Shown here in pieces: positions 25,183-33,327 of a stretch of 64,000 nt of DNA. The stretch comes from Clostridia bacterium (GTDB taxonomy: Bacteria; Bacillota; Clostridia; Oscillospirales; Acutalibacteraceae): positions 42,079 to 106,078 of the forward strand of contig JAFVSK010000018.1 in the NCBI GenBank assembly GCA_017503785.1, in the 5' to 3' direction. The notes beneath the pieces were generated by a model. That model was not told the DNA's origin and ran no database searches. It saw nothing but the letters and a program-made list of their open reading frames with translations. A program made the position numbers and the translations under genes. The stretch's first letter is position 1. Each line of letters begins with the position of its first letter.

Positions 25183-25728
25183 TCAGACCCACGGAGTCCA
25201 GTGAGCACTGGGCTTGGTGGTTGTGGCGCCGGGCTTGGTGCTTGTGGTGGTACCGGGCTTGTCGCTTGTGGTGGTATCGGGCTTCGTGGTCGTGGTGGTT
25301 TTGCCCGTCGTGGTGGTTTCGCCCTTTTCCGTTTTCTTCGTAGTGGTTTTGGTGGCGGGCTTATCGTCGTCGGGGTCGGGGTCGTCGTCAACCACAACGT
25401 CGCCGTCGCCCTGAACCACGTTCGACGGATGGGTGCGCGTGGTGGTTGTGGTGGCCACGGTAACCGCCTCGCCGTTCGGCTGAGTTTCGGGATTGCCGTC
25501 GGGCTTGGTGATAACCGTGCTGCCCTCGTACACGGTGACCTTGCTGCCCTGCGTGTTGGTCATTTCGGTGCCCTGATTGTCGGTCACCACAACGGTGCCC
25601 TGCGTGGTGGTCGTGGTGGGCTTATCGTTGGTGATGACCGTGTTGCCGTCGCCATCGGCGGGCTTGCACGCGCACACAGCCAACAGCACCGCACAAATGC
25701 AGAATACAAAAGACAATTTGCGCAACAT
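25183..25728 (-). CDS. Thr-rich low-complexity lipoprotein
   Basis: 181 residues. Lipobox LAVCAC after a short signal peptide. The mature protein is mostly Thr, Asp, Lys, Gly and Pro, with TTTTT runs and an Asp-rich DDDPDPDDD patch, and ends SAHWTPWV. No folded domain is visible. Such stretches are typical surface spacers in this bacterial group. Start follows AGGAGG. Function unknown. Confidence 0.75.
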   Translation of the reverse strand: MLRKLSFVFCICAVLLAVCACKPADGDGNTVITNDKPTTTTTQGTVVVTDNQGTEMTNTQGSKVTVYEGSTVITKPDGNPETQPNGEAVTVATTTTTRTHPSNVVQGDGDVVVDDDPDPDDDKPATKTTTKKTEKGETTTTGKTTTTTKPDTTTSDKPGTTTSTKPGATTTKPSAHWTPWV

Positions 25729-25747
25729 AATGCTTCCTCCTGGTTGT

Positions 25748-27019
25748 TTATTTCAGCCGGTTTACGGTTAAACCGGTGATCAGCTTGGGATAGAAGTAGG
25801 TGGATTTTTGGGGCATCTTTTCGCCTGCGGCCGCCACGTCGCGAATTTCGGACACGCGCGTGGGATTGAGCAGGAACGCGCCTTGGAACGTGCCGTTTGC
25901 CACCACGTCGATGGCTTCGGTGAAGCTGCGGGTGTAGGTTAAGTTGATCTGCTGGGCCATGTTGGCCTTGTCGATGCCGAGCAGCTGCTCCAAAATGAGC
26001 GTGTGCAGCACGTTTACGTCCAGACGGCGCGAGGCCTCCGACAGAGCAGGCAGCTCGGTGTCCATAACGCTGAGATCGCGCAGGGTGAGCAGCGCCGCGG
26101 TGTCGCCGCCGGTGTAGAAGCCGAAGGCACGCTTACCCTCGCCGTAGGCGGCGGCCAAGCGCTCCTCGATGGCCGACAGCGGCAGTGCCTCCTCCACCTC
26201 AAAGCGAGCGCGGCAAGACTCTAACAGCGCAGCGGGATCGAAATTCGACAGGTCGCGCAGCAAGCGGTGCGTGGGCTGAACCACCAAGCCGGGGTGGCTC
26301 ATTTCCACCATCATCATCATAATGTAATCGGCATCGGTGCCGGCGGGCGTGCCGTTTTCGCGCAGCCAGTTACGATAATTGATGGCGGTTTCGTAGCGGT
26401 GATGACCGTCGGCAATGTAGAGCTTGGTATCGGCAAAGCGCGCCTGAATGGCGGCAATGACCTCGGGCTCGGTGATGGCCCACAGACGGTGCGTGAGACC
26501 CGCTTCGTCGGTGACGGCACACAGCGGCTCGCCCTGCATGGCGGCGGCGAGGTAGGTGTTCATGCCTTCGTCGTTATACAAACCGTACACGTCGCTGAAA
26601 TTGCAGGCGGTGGCTTTCATTAAATTTAAGCGGTCTTGCTTGGCCTTGGACAGCGTTTCCTCGTGCGGGAGAACGATGCCCTTGCTGAATTCCTCCAGAT
26701 GCAGCTGTGCCACCATGCCGTACACGTTGTGCGTGCCGTCTTCCAGGGCGAACTCAATGTCGTACACGTACAGGGCGGGGGTATCGTCTTGCTTTAAGAC
26801 GCCCTCGGCCAGCATGCGCTCCAGCACCTCGCCTGCCACGGCGTAGGGATCGGCACCCTCACGGGGAAGCTCCAGACGAATAATGTTATTGGCATTGCGC
26901 GCGAGATACTCGCGGCGCTGTTCCTCGGAAATAATGTCGTAAGGGGGGCAGACAACCTCTGCCAACGGGCCTGCGGCCTCGGTGAAACGCAGCGCGCGGA
27001 ACGCACGGATCTCAGCCAT
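25748..27019 (-). CDS. DUF1015 family protein
   Basis: 423 residues, cytoplasmic. The N-terminus IRAFRALRFTEAAGPLAEVVCPPYDIIS and the middle IADGHHRYETAINYR are hallmark segments of the DUF1015 family. The family is widespread and its biochemistry is not established to my knowledge. Start follows AAAGGAGTTG. It is monocistronic or joined with the Thr-rich lipoprotein gene 19 bp downstream. Confidence 0.9.
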   Translation of the reverse strand: MAEIRAFRALRFTEAAGPLAEVVCPPYDIISEEQRREYLARNANNIIRLELPREGADPYAVAGEVLERMLAEGVLKQDDTPALYVYDIEFALEDGTHNVYGMVAQLHLEEFSKGIVLPHEETLSKAKQDRLNLMKATACNFSDVYGLYNDEGMNTYLAAAMQGEPLCAVTDEAGLTHRLWAITEPEVIAAIQARFADTKLYIADGHHRYETAINYRNWLRENGTPAGTDADYIMMMMVEMSHPGLVVQPTHRLLRDLSNFDPAALLESCRARFEVEEALPLSAIEERLAAAYGEGKRAFGFYTGGDTAALLTLRDLSVMDTELPALSEASRRLDVNVLHTLILEQLLGIDKANMAQQINLTYTRSFTEAIDVVANGTFQGAFLLNPTRVSEIRDVAAAGEKMPQKSTYFYPKLITGLTVNRLK

Positions 27020-27109
27020 ACTAACAACTCCTTTTTTCTCGGCTATCCATAATAAAACTATTGTATCATAGACTTTGCAAAAACGCTAGCCCTAAAACGC
27101 AGAAATTTA

Positions 27110-27138
27110 TTGCAATTTTACACGGTGAGCGTTACAAT
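27110..27138 (+). promoter_or_regulatory. Promoter of the NlpC/P60-like lipoprotein gene
   Basis: -35 TTGCAA, 17-bp spacer, -10 TACAAT. Confidence 0.75.
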
Positions 27139-27156
27139 GGTGGTGAGGTGAACTGT

Positions 27157-27777
27157 ATGAAACGTTTATTGGCTTTTGTTTTGTGTATGCTGCTTCTCAC
27201 CGTTACGCTGTGCGCCTGCGGCGCCAACACCGACGGCGAGCTGACCGTGATCACCAAGGCTTCGGTATCGTATTCCCTGCAAACCACAACCACCGTGGCG
27301 CGCCCCACCACCACCGTGTATACCGGCATCGGTACCACGCAGGGCAGCACGGTGTCAACCGGCACCACCACCCTCCCCACCGTGGCAGCCGACGGTGCCA
27401 CCACCGAGCTGGGCAACCGCATTGCGCAAACCGCCATTTCGCTCATCGGCACGCCGTATGCCAGCGGTGCCAGCGGCCCCGATGCGTTCGATAACCCCGG
27501 GTTCGTGTCCTATTGCTACAAGCAAGCGGGCTTCACCGTGGCGCGCCGCGCTTCGGCCATGCTCACCTTTGGTGTGGAAGCGCCGCTCCATGCGCTGCAG
27601 CCGGGCGATATTTTGCTGTTCTGCAACGAGCTGGGCGGCGAGGCACAGTTCGTGGCGATTTATATCGGCGGCGATCAATTCGTAGCGTGCAACAACCCCG
27701 AATCACCCACCAAGGCGCAAAAACTGGATAACAAATACTGGCTGCCGCGCCTGCTGGCCGCCCGCCGTGCCGAATAA
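27157..27777 (+). CDS. NlpC/P60-like lipoprotein lacking the catalytic Cys and His
   Basis: 206 residues: lipobox VTLCAC, Thr-rich linker to residue 85, then an NlpC/P60 fold (AQTAISLIGTPYASGASGPDAF, later LQPGDILLFC). The active-site box normally DCSGF is DNPGF, so the nucleophilic Cys is Asn113. The expected 'HVGIYIG' is QFVAIYIG, so the catalytic His is lost as well. It should not hydrolyse peptidoglycan and may only bind it. Start at 27157 lies downstream of the promoter. Contrast the intact family member at 34489. Confidence 0.82.
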   Translation: MKRLLAFVLCMLLLTVTLCACGANTDGELTVITKASVSYSLQTTTTVARPTTTVYTGIGTTQGSTVSTGTTTLPTVAADGATTELGNRIAQTAISLIGTPYASGASGPDAFDNPGFVSYCYKQAGFTVARRASAMLTFGVEAPLHALQPGDILLFCNELGGEAQFVAIYIGGDQFVACNNPESPTKAQKLDNKYWLPRLLAARRAE

Positions 27778-27787
27778 TAGTACCAAA

Positions 27788-27819
27788 TAAAAAAGCACCC
27801 CACGTGGGGTGCTTTTTTT
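27788..27819 (+). terminator. Rho-independent terminator
   Basis: AAAAAGCACCCC / GGGGTGCTTTTT with an ACGT centre; symmetric A and T runs. Confidence 0.85.
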
Positions 27820-27836
27820 GTGCGGATGCCGCAATC

Positions 27837-27900
27837 GGCATTGTAGGGACCGACGTCCTCGGCGGTCCGCCGAGGGGGGAAGGCGTGCGTGCCTGCCCTT
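27837..27900. repeat. GC-rich palindromic repeat, copy 1
   Basis: GTAGGGACCGACG, then CCTCGGCGG / CCGCCGAGG. The GTAGGGRCCGA start recurs in reverse at 30655-30671. Part of a family of intergenic repeats in this genome. Confidence 0.55.
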
Positions 27901-28164
27901 TCACCCGCCGAACAGGGCGGCGAGGGCGGCGGCTTCGGCACGAAACAGCGACACCACGGCTGCCGCGCGCGGCGGCAGGTAGGCGTGCGCGGCGGTTACC
28001 GCTTCGCGCAGCTGTGCAGGCCACGGCGCAGCGGCTGTGGCCGCGTTGCCGTGCAGCACGCCGCCGGTGTTCAGCTCGGCCCACAGGCAGGCGCACGCCG
28101 CTGTCAGCACGATGACCGTGAGCAGAAAAGCGCACGCTGCCGTGCGGCGGATGTGTTTGTTCAT
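27901..28164 (-). CDS. Small membrane-anchored protein behind spoIIP
   Basis: 87 residues, Ala-rich. One N-terminal hydrophobic segment (AFLLTVIVLTAACACLW), then an amphipathic Ala/Leu-rich part. Its ATG overlaps the spoIIP stop by 4 bp, so it is probably expressed with the sporulation genes. Not recognised. Confidence 0.65.
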   Translation of the reverse strand: MNKHIRRTAACAFLLTVIVLTAACACLWAELNTGGVLHGNAATAAAPWPAQLREAVTAAHAYLPPRAAAVVSLFRAEAAALAALFGG

Positions 28165-29252
28165 GAGGCTCCCAATCCTTTCAAAACCGTTGCCAGCACG
28201 CCGCCCAGCAGGTCGCCGCTGTAGCAGGCCTCTTCCAGCGTATTGGCATCGCTGCCCATTTCGATCAGCAATGAACCGTTGGACAACTGCTGATTATACC
28301 GCGCATCTGCCAGCAGCAGCGGCCGCGCCAGCCCGGGGTGGGTTTGATGCAACGCCTGCTGCAGCCGCACGCCGAACGACAGATTTTCCGCCGTGTGCGT
28401 GTTGGGCACGGCCTTGGTGTTTTTCAGTCCCACAATGATCATCACCTGCGCCGCCTTTTTGCCATCGACGGTGACGGTGGGCTTGACGTGTGTGGTGGCA
28501 TCCTGATAGATCGCATCGCGGTGCAGATCGAGCACCACCCGAATGGTGGGATTGGCCTTGAGATACCGCTCGACCGCCGCCTTGGAATGGCTGTAGGCAC
28601 CGTTGTAGGGCTGATCGTGAATGGCGGTATCGTGCAGCACGCCAATGCCTGCAGCACGCAGCGCGGCTGCCACGCGTTCTCCCACCGCCACCATGTTTTT
28701 TTGCGGATCGTCGGTTCGGGTGGGATCGTCGCTGTTATAAAAGCCGTTGTCGTAGCTCATGTAACATTCGGTCGTGTGCGTGTGCACGATGAGCACTTGC
28801 GGCGCGGTGCTGTTTTTCTTCAGTCCCAGCGCGGGGATATGCTTCAGTGCCGCGGCAATATCCACGGTTTTGCCGCTTTTGTTGCGGATCGCCACGTCCT
28901 GCACGAAATTGCTGCCCGCGCTCAGCTGTTGCGTGAGCACGATGCCGCCGTCCTTACGTGCAGGAGCGGTGGCAGTTGTGGTGGCTGCCGTGGTGGTGAC
29001 CGCCTGTGTGCGAGCCGTTCCCAACACCACCTGCGGTGCGGTAGCAACGGCGGTGGGGCGTGTGAGTCGTCCCTCTAACCATTCCACGCTGTCACGCGGG
29101 GCGCGCAGCCCTGCCGATAATTGCGCCGCCCGCTCCCCCAGCACGCGCAGGGTATCGCTGGGCACGGTATACGCCACCAAGGCAACACAAAGCACCAGTG
29201 CGCCGAGGGGCAGCACGGTGCGTAGCCATCTTTTGATCGTCATTCTTCTCAC
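28161..29252 (-). CDS. spoIIP: Stage II sporulation protein P
   Basis: 363 residues. N-terminal membrane anchor, Thr/Ala linker, and the SpoIIP amidase/endopeptidase domain with VLIVHTHTTECYM, VGERVAAALRAAGIGVLHD and VVLDLHRDAI. SpoIIP cuts septal peptidoglycan during engulfment with SpoIID and SpoIIM. Location directly after gpr and next to rpsT is the usual order in spore-formers. Confidence 0.93.
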   Translation of the reverse strand: MRRMTIKRWLRTVLPLGALVLCVALVAYTVPSDTLRVLGERAAQLSAGLRAPRDSVEWLEGRLTRPTAVATAPQVVLGTARTQAVTTTAATTTATAPARKDGGIVLTQQLSAGSNFVQDVAIRNKSGKTVDIAAALKHIPALGLKKNSTAPQVLIVHTHTTECYMSYDNGFYNSDDPTRTDDPQKNMVAVGERVAAALRAAGIGVLHDTAIHDQPYNGAYSHSKAAVERYLKANPTIRVVLDLHRDAIYQDATTHVKPTVTVDGKKAAQVMIIVGLKNTKAVPNTHTAENLSFGVRLQQALHQTHPGLARPLLLADARYNQQLSNGSLLIEMGSDANTLEEACYSGDLLGGVLATVLKGLGAS

Positions 29253-29284
29253 CCGTACAGTATACGCTGCGCGGGGGCTGAATA

Positions 29285-30112
29285 TTACCGTGCAATGGCA
29301 AGCAGCTCCAACGGCGAATACTGCGGCTGCAGGGCGGCGTGTACCGTCATGGCCAGCAGGCGGGCGGCGCGGTCGATCATGAGGTCGATCTCACGCGGGG
29401 TCACCATCATAGCGGAATCGCACTCGCGGTGCACCAGATCGCGCACCAGCGTTTCGGCGTCCACCACGGTGGGTACACCCAAGCCGATGACGGGAACGCC
29501 CAACGTATCGCGGCACAGCGCGCGGCGGTTATTGCCCACACCCGAGCCGGGAGCGATGCCTGTGTCGGACAGCTGCACCGTGCAGCCCAACCGCGAAAGA
29601 CTGCGGGCAGCCAGCGCATCCATGGCGATCACCGCCGACGGCTTCACCGTGCGGCACACCCCTGCCACCAGTTCGCCGCTTTCCACGCCGGTGTTCCCCA
29701 GCACGCCCGGCGTGACCACGGCGCAGGGGCGCAGATGCGTGAGCCCCACGCTGCGCGCCAGCTCTTTGGGAATGTGGCGTGTGGCCAGCACCTGTGCGGC
29801 GGCGCGGGGGCCGAGCGCATCGGGCGTGATGGCTTCGTTGCCCAGCCCCACCACCAACACCGTGCCCTGCGGCGGCAGCAAACGGCGCAGCTCGCTGCCG
29901 ATGGCGCGGGCCGCTTGCTCCAGCAGGCGTTCGTCGTCGGTGAGCGGCGGCAGCGTGGCGGTAACGTAATCGCCGCACGGCTTGCCGCAGGCCGCGGCGG
30001 TGGCGGTATCCACCGTGACACGGTGCAGCGTGACGCCGTCTTGCGTCCACGTGCGAACGAAACGACTGCCCTCACCCACGGCTTCCATAGCTAAATCGGT
30101 ACGGTATTGCAC
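29285..30112 (-). CDS. gpr: GPR germination protease
   Basis: 275 residues, shorter than Bacillus GPR. It opens with YRTDLAMEA, the segment near the autoprocessing site, and contains VVGLGNEAITPDALGPR, VTPGVLGNTG and a DTGIAPGSGVGNNR segment. GPR degrades small acid-soluble spore proteins at germination. The start is GTG at 30112, 7 nt after GAGGTG; a nearby ATG is out of frame. A sporulation-type promoter lies upstream. Confidence 0.93.
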   Translation of the reverse strand: MQYRTDLAMEAVGEGSRFVRTWTQDGVTLHRVTVDTATAAACGKPCGDYVTATLPPLTDDERLLEQAARAIGSELRRLLPPQGTVLVVGLGNEAITPDALGPRAAAQVLATRHIPKELARSVGLTHLRPCAVVTPGVLGNTGVESGELVAGVCRTVKPSAVIAMDALAARSLSRLGCTVQLSDTGIAPGSGVGNNRRALCRDTLGVPVIGLGVPTVVDAETLVRDLVHRECDSAMMVTPREIDLMIDRAARLLAMTVHAALQPQYSPLELLAIAR

Positions 30113-30130
30113 GGCATTTCACCTCAAATT

Positions 30131-30160
30131 TAGTGTGTACCGTAAAAAAAGCCGTTATTC
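30131..30160 (-). promoter_or_regulatory. Putative sigma-G-type promoter of gpr
   Basis: Read leftward: GAATA (30156-30160), 18-bp spacer, CACACTA (30131-30137). This fits the forespore pattern GNATR / CANNNTA, and gpr is a sigma-G gene in other spore-formers. Confidence 0.55.
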
Positions 30161-30173
30161 GTAAAAAAAAGTA

Positions 30174-30202
30174 TTGATTTTTTAAAAAGTTCGTGGTAAG
30201 AT
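30174..30202 (+). promoter_or_regulatory. Promoter of rpsT
   Basis: -35 TTGATT, 17-bp spacer, extended -10 TGG-TAAGAT. Divergent from the gpr promoter. Confidence 0.75.
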
Positions 30203-30250
30203 AACCTATGCGTGATTTAAAGACAAGTCTGTTTTCGAGGAGGTGTGACC

Positions 30251-30505
30251 ATGCCCAACATTAAATCCGCCAAAAAGCGCGTCAACGTTATCGCTGTGAA
30301 AACGGCTCGTAACAAGGCAAACCGCTCGCTGCTCAAAACCGAAATCAAAAAGGCCAACGCTGCGATCGAAGCCAACGCTGCCGATAAGGACATCGCTGTC
30401 AAGGCCGCTGTCAAGAAGATCGACCAGGCCGTTGCCAAGGGACTCCTGCACAAGAATACTGCTGCTCGGAGAAAGTCCGCCCTCGCAAAAAAGGCTAACG
30501 CTTAA
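30251..30505 (+). CDS. rpsT: 30S ribosomal protein S20
   Basis: 84 residues, Lys/Ala-rich and helical, opening MPNIKSAKKRVNV and ending HKNTAARRKSALAKKANA, the S20 signature. It binds 16S rRNA at the base of the small subunit. The start is the second ATG, after GAGGAGGTGTGACC. Its position beside gpr/spoIIP is conserved in Firmicutes. Confidence 0.97.
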   Translation: MPNIKSAKKRVNVIAVKTARNKANRSLLKTEIKKANAAIEANAADKDIAVKAAVKKIDQAVAKGLLHKNTAARRKSALAKKANA

Positions 30506-30515
30506 TTGTGAGAAC

Positions 30516-30550
30516 AAACCCCCTCGCCTTATGGCGAGGGGGTTTTTGTT
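30516..30550 (+). terminator. Terminator of rpsT
   Basis: AACCCCCTCGCC / GGCGAGGGGGTT with a TTAT loop and T run. Confidence 0.9.
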
Positions 30551-30574
30551 TTGGTGTTGGGGTTGTGCGGGTGC

Positions 30575-30675
30575 GGGGGAACTCCCCCAGTCATCGGCTT
30601 CGCCGATGCCAGCCCCCTCGGGGAGGGGGCCTATGCGGGAAGGAATGACACATAGGCATCGGCCCCTACAGTGCC
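30575..30675. repeat. GC-rich palindromic repeat, copy 2
   Basis: GGAACTCCCCCAGTCATCGG, a CGGCTTCGCCG hairpin, CCCCCTCGGGGAGGGGG, CCTATGCG and a distal CATCGGCCCCTACA. Nearly the same modules recur at 55763-55830. No gene in 30551-30697. Confidence 0.7.
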
Positions 30676-30697
30676 GGTTTTAGAATGTGCGGGGAAT

Positions 30698-32197
30698 TCA
30701 GCGGTGGCGGCGCGGAGGGGTGATATCGCTCTCGGTGATTTCCTCGAACGGATAAAACGGCTTCGGCAAGCGGTCGAACGGCAGCGCCTTCAGCACCACG
30801 CCGGCCGCACCCGGGGTGGCGGCGTTGCAGATCGCGGCGCTGATCGGCTCGTATCCTGCACGCAGCGAGGTGCACGCCTTCACCGCTATCAGATCCTGCA
30901 GCATCGGCTCCACACCGAAGCCGCGATAGAATTGCACGTCGCCCTGGTAGCAGGAATGGGAATTCACCACGATGCGCAGCTTACCCGCCGCGAGCACCGC
31001 CGTTTTGCCCATATCGCGCCATTCGCCGCGTGAAGCAGGGCCCTGCATACGGAACTCACCGCTGTGCAGGCTGACAACGGTGCAATCCGGCACCGTGACG
31101 GGGGTACTCAATTTCGGTGCAACCGTGGCACCCAGTGTGAAATCGCCCTTGCCGCCGACACCCAGCGCAAACGCCTTTTCCACGGCGGGCACGTCGTCCA
31201 CCGATGCCGCGGCGTAGAGCTCGTCGCGGTAGGGCAACAGCGCCTCGATGACGGTGGCGGTGTCGCCCGTGGCACCCGCGTTGGGTGAATCGGCGGAATC
31301 GACCAGTACCACGGGCTTACCTGTGGTGTTGGCGCGCGCCGTTTGGATAACCTCCTCGATCGTCATGAGCGGTTCGCCCTGCAGCACCTCGCGCAAGGCG
31401 AACGCCGCGTTGACAAGCTCGCTTGCCACGGCGGCCGCCTGTTCCTCGGTGGCGGCAGTGACCAGCACCGTCGATGCAAGCTTTGCCACGTTCAGCCACG
31501 GCTGCACCTGAAACACCGAGAAATCGGCAATGTCGCCGCCGGAAACAAGCGCGTGGCCGCGATCCATCACGGCTTTCAGTGCGGGCGTGTTCGTGGTGTA
31601 GGCGTGCGCCGGCGCCATCATGGGCACGGCAGCCCGTACCGTCACCAGTGATTCACCCTCCACCGCTCGCGCTGCAAGCGTTGCGGCACGGCAGCCCACT
31701 TCGTAGAAATCCAAATGCGGATACGTTTGATAGCCGCAAATATGATCGGCTGCACAAAGCATACGCTCGGTGACGTTCGCGTGCAGGTCGCACGAGGCGG
31801 TCACCACGGCAGTTTCGCCCACCGCTTCGCGGATGGCAGTCAAAATATCGCCGCACGCATCTTCCGATACGTCGGTCAGCATGGCACCGTGCAGGCTGAC
31901 CACCACGCCGTCCCAGGTGTTGCCGCGCAACAATGCGAGATTGCGCTTTAAAAATTCGTCCACGACCTCGTGCGCCACGGGGCCGCCGCTTTTGGCTTTC
32001 ATGACCACGCCTGCCGTCACGTCGTATCCGCGCGAAAGCAGGGTATCGACCATGCCCTGTGCCGCGCCGCCTACCTCACCGCGCAGCACGGCCTCGCCCT
32101 CGCGGCGGGTGTAGGCAAAATCCGCGTCGGTGGCGGGCGTGGGGTTAAAGGAGTTGGACTCCTGCATTATACCACACAGAAAAAAACGTTTGCTCAT
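30698..32197 (-). CDS. M81 family metallopeptidase (MlrC-like)
   Basis: 499 residues. N-terminal GIMQESNSFNPTPA, WDGVVVSLHGAM, SCDLHANVTERM (metal ligands) and HLDFYEVGCRAA, then VVLVDSADSPNAGATGD, are characteristic of the M81/MlrC family, named for the microcystin-degrading enzyme. In clostridia the real substrates are probably small peptides or amide metabolites. The LysR and M20 peptidase genes next to it suggest a peptide or amide catabolic group. It has its own promoter. Confidence 0.9.
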   Translation of the reverse strand: MSKRFFLCGIMQESNSFNPTPATDADFAYTRREGEAVLRGEVGGAAQGMVDTLLSRGYDVTAGVVMKAKSGGPVAHEVVDEFLKRNLALLRGNTWDGVVVSLHGAMLTDVSEDACGDILTAIREAVGETAVVTASCDLHANVTERMLCAADHICGYQTYPHLDFYEVGCRAATLAARAVEGESLVTVRAAVPMMAPAHAYTTNTPALKAVMDRGHALVSGGDIADFSVFQVQPWLNVAKLASTVLVTAATEEQAAAVASELVNAAFALREVLQGEPLMTIEEVIQTARANTTGKPVVLVDSADSPNAGATGDTATVIEALLPYRDELYAAASVDDVPAVEKAFALGVGGKGDFTLGATVAPKLSTPVTVPDCTVVSLHSGEFRMQGPASRGEWRDMGKTAVLAAGKLRIVVNSHSCYQGDVQFYRGFGVEPMLQDLIAVKACTSLRAGYEPISAAICNAATPGAAGVVLKALPFDRLPKPFYPFEEITESDITPPRRHR

Positions 32198-32216
32198 TAC
32201 GGTTCACCTCTCGGTC

Positions 32217-32245
32217 AATATACCACAAATCTCAAAAAAAGTCAA
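32217..32245 (-). promoter_or_regulatory. Promoter of the M81 peptidase gene
   Basis: Read leftward: -35 TTGACT, 17-bp spacer, extended -10 TGG-TATATT. Confidence 0.8.
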
Positions 32246-32247
32246 CA

Positions 32248-33222
32248 TCATAACAACTTCAAATCAGCCAGTGAATACGCCGGCGAAAAGTGATGGGTTA
32301 CCGTGTCGATAAATGCATCGCGCACGGTGGAAACCGCCGCCGTGGGGTACACCAAGGAAAAATCCTGCCGCGTGCCGTTGCCGCCCAGCACCAGATACAC
32401 GCAATCGTCGTCGGGCGGCATGGTGGCCACGTTGGCATCGGCTGTGATAAACGCGCCCACGCCGGCGCGCATGAGATTGTAGTTAAACACCGCGCTGGGC
32501 GTGTTGGAAAGCACGTAGGTTTCGGGATCGGTGCCGTTGAACAGCAGACGGCGCTTTTTATAAATATCGGTATTGGTGGGGCTGTACATAAATTCCAAGC
32601 CTGAAAGCAGTGACAGATCGGTGAGAATACGGTCGTTGCCGTAGCTGCGCTCCACCAGTTCGCGGTAGCTTACCGCCCACGGCAGCAGCGGTGCGGCTTC
32701 GGGTGTGTCGCGCCGCAGCGCCACCACCAGCCGTTCCTCCAGCAGCGGCACCGCCACACAATGCTCGGGCACGGTGGTGGTGGGGCTGAACACCAGATCG
32801 ACCGAGTCGTTTTCCAGCAGATGATACAAATTGGTGGTGGCGGTGGAGATGATGTGCACGTCTACCTGTGGGTACTGCTTGTGAAAATCACGCAGCACGG
32901 CAGGAATGATGAAATACGACAAATGCGTGGAGGTGCCGATGCGCAAAAGCCCCTGCTTGGTTTCGCGGATATCCTGAATGTGCTCGGCCGCTTGCTTTTC
33001 CAGCAACAGCATCTTCTCCACTGCTTCTATGTACACCTTCCCCTCGGGCGTGAGCGAAAACGGCAGCGTTTTGCGGTTGAAAATGGGGGTGCCCAGCTCC
33101 TCCTCCACGCGCCGCACGGCGGCGCTTAACGCCGGCTGCGAAATGAACAGCCGCTCGGCTGCCTTGGAAACGCTTTTCAGACGGTACACCTCATACACGT
33201 ACCGCGCTCCGGTATCCAGCAT
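32248..33222 (-). CDS. LysR-family transcriptional regulator
   Basis: 324 residues. The N-terminal winged helix has SVSKAAERLFISQPALSAAVRRVEEELG, then a periplasmic-binding-like effector domain (LLRIGTSTHLSYFIIPAVLRDF). ATG 33222 is preferred because AAAGGTG lies 6 nt upstream; the in-frame GTG three codons earlier overlaps the ribosome site. It is divergent from the M20 peptidase and upstream of the M81 peptidase, so it likely controls one or both. Confidence 0.92.
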   Translation of the reverse strand: MLDTGARYVYEVYRLKSVSKAAERLFISQPALSAAVRRVEEELGTPIFNRKTLPFSLTPEGKVYIEAVEKMLLLEKQAAEHIQDIRETKQGLLRIGTSTHLSYFIIPAVLRDFHKQYPQVDVHIISTATTNLYHLLENDSVDLVFSPTTTVPEHCVAVPLLEERLVVALRRDTPEAAPLLPWAVSYRELVERSYGNDRILTDLSLLSGLEFMYSPTNTDIYKKRRLLFNGTDPETYVLSNTPSAVFNYNLMRAGVGAFITADANVATMPPDDDCVYLVLGGNGTRQDFSLVYPTAAVSTVRDAFIDTVTHHFSPAYSLADLKLL

Positions 33223-33265
33223 AGTTATCACCTTTCTGTTATAGGATATATAACCTTATTTTAAT

Positions 33266-33294
33266 TTGATTATATCACAGGAGCATGCTATAAT
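33266..33294 (+). promoter_or_regulatory. Promoter of the M20 peptidase gene
   Basis: -35 TTGATT, 17-bp spacer, extended -10 TGC-TATAAT. It sits in the LysR divergent region, the normal place for LysR control. Confidence 0.8.
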
Positions 33295-33327
33295 CAAGGT
33301 AAAGAAAAACAGAGGGGGCTTGGTTTT

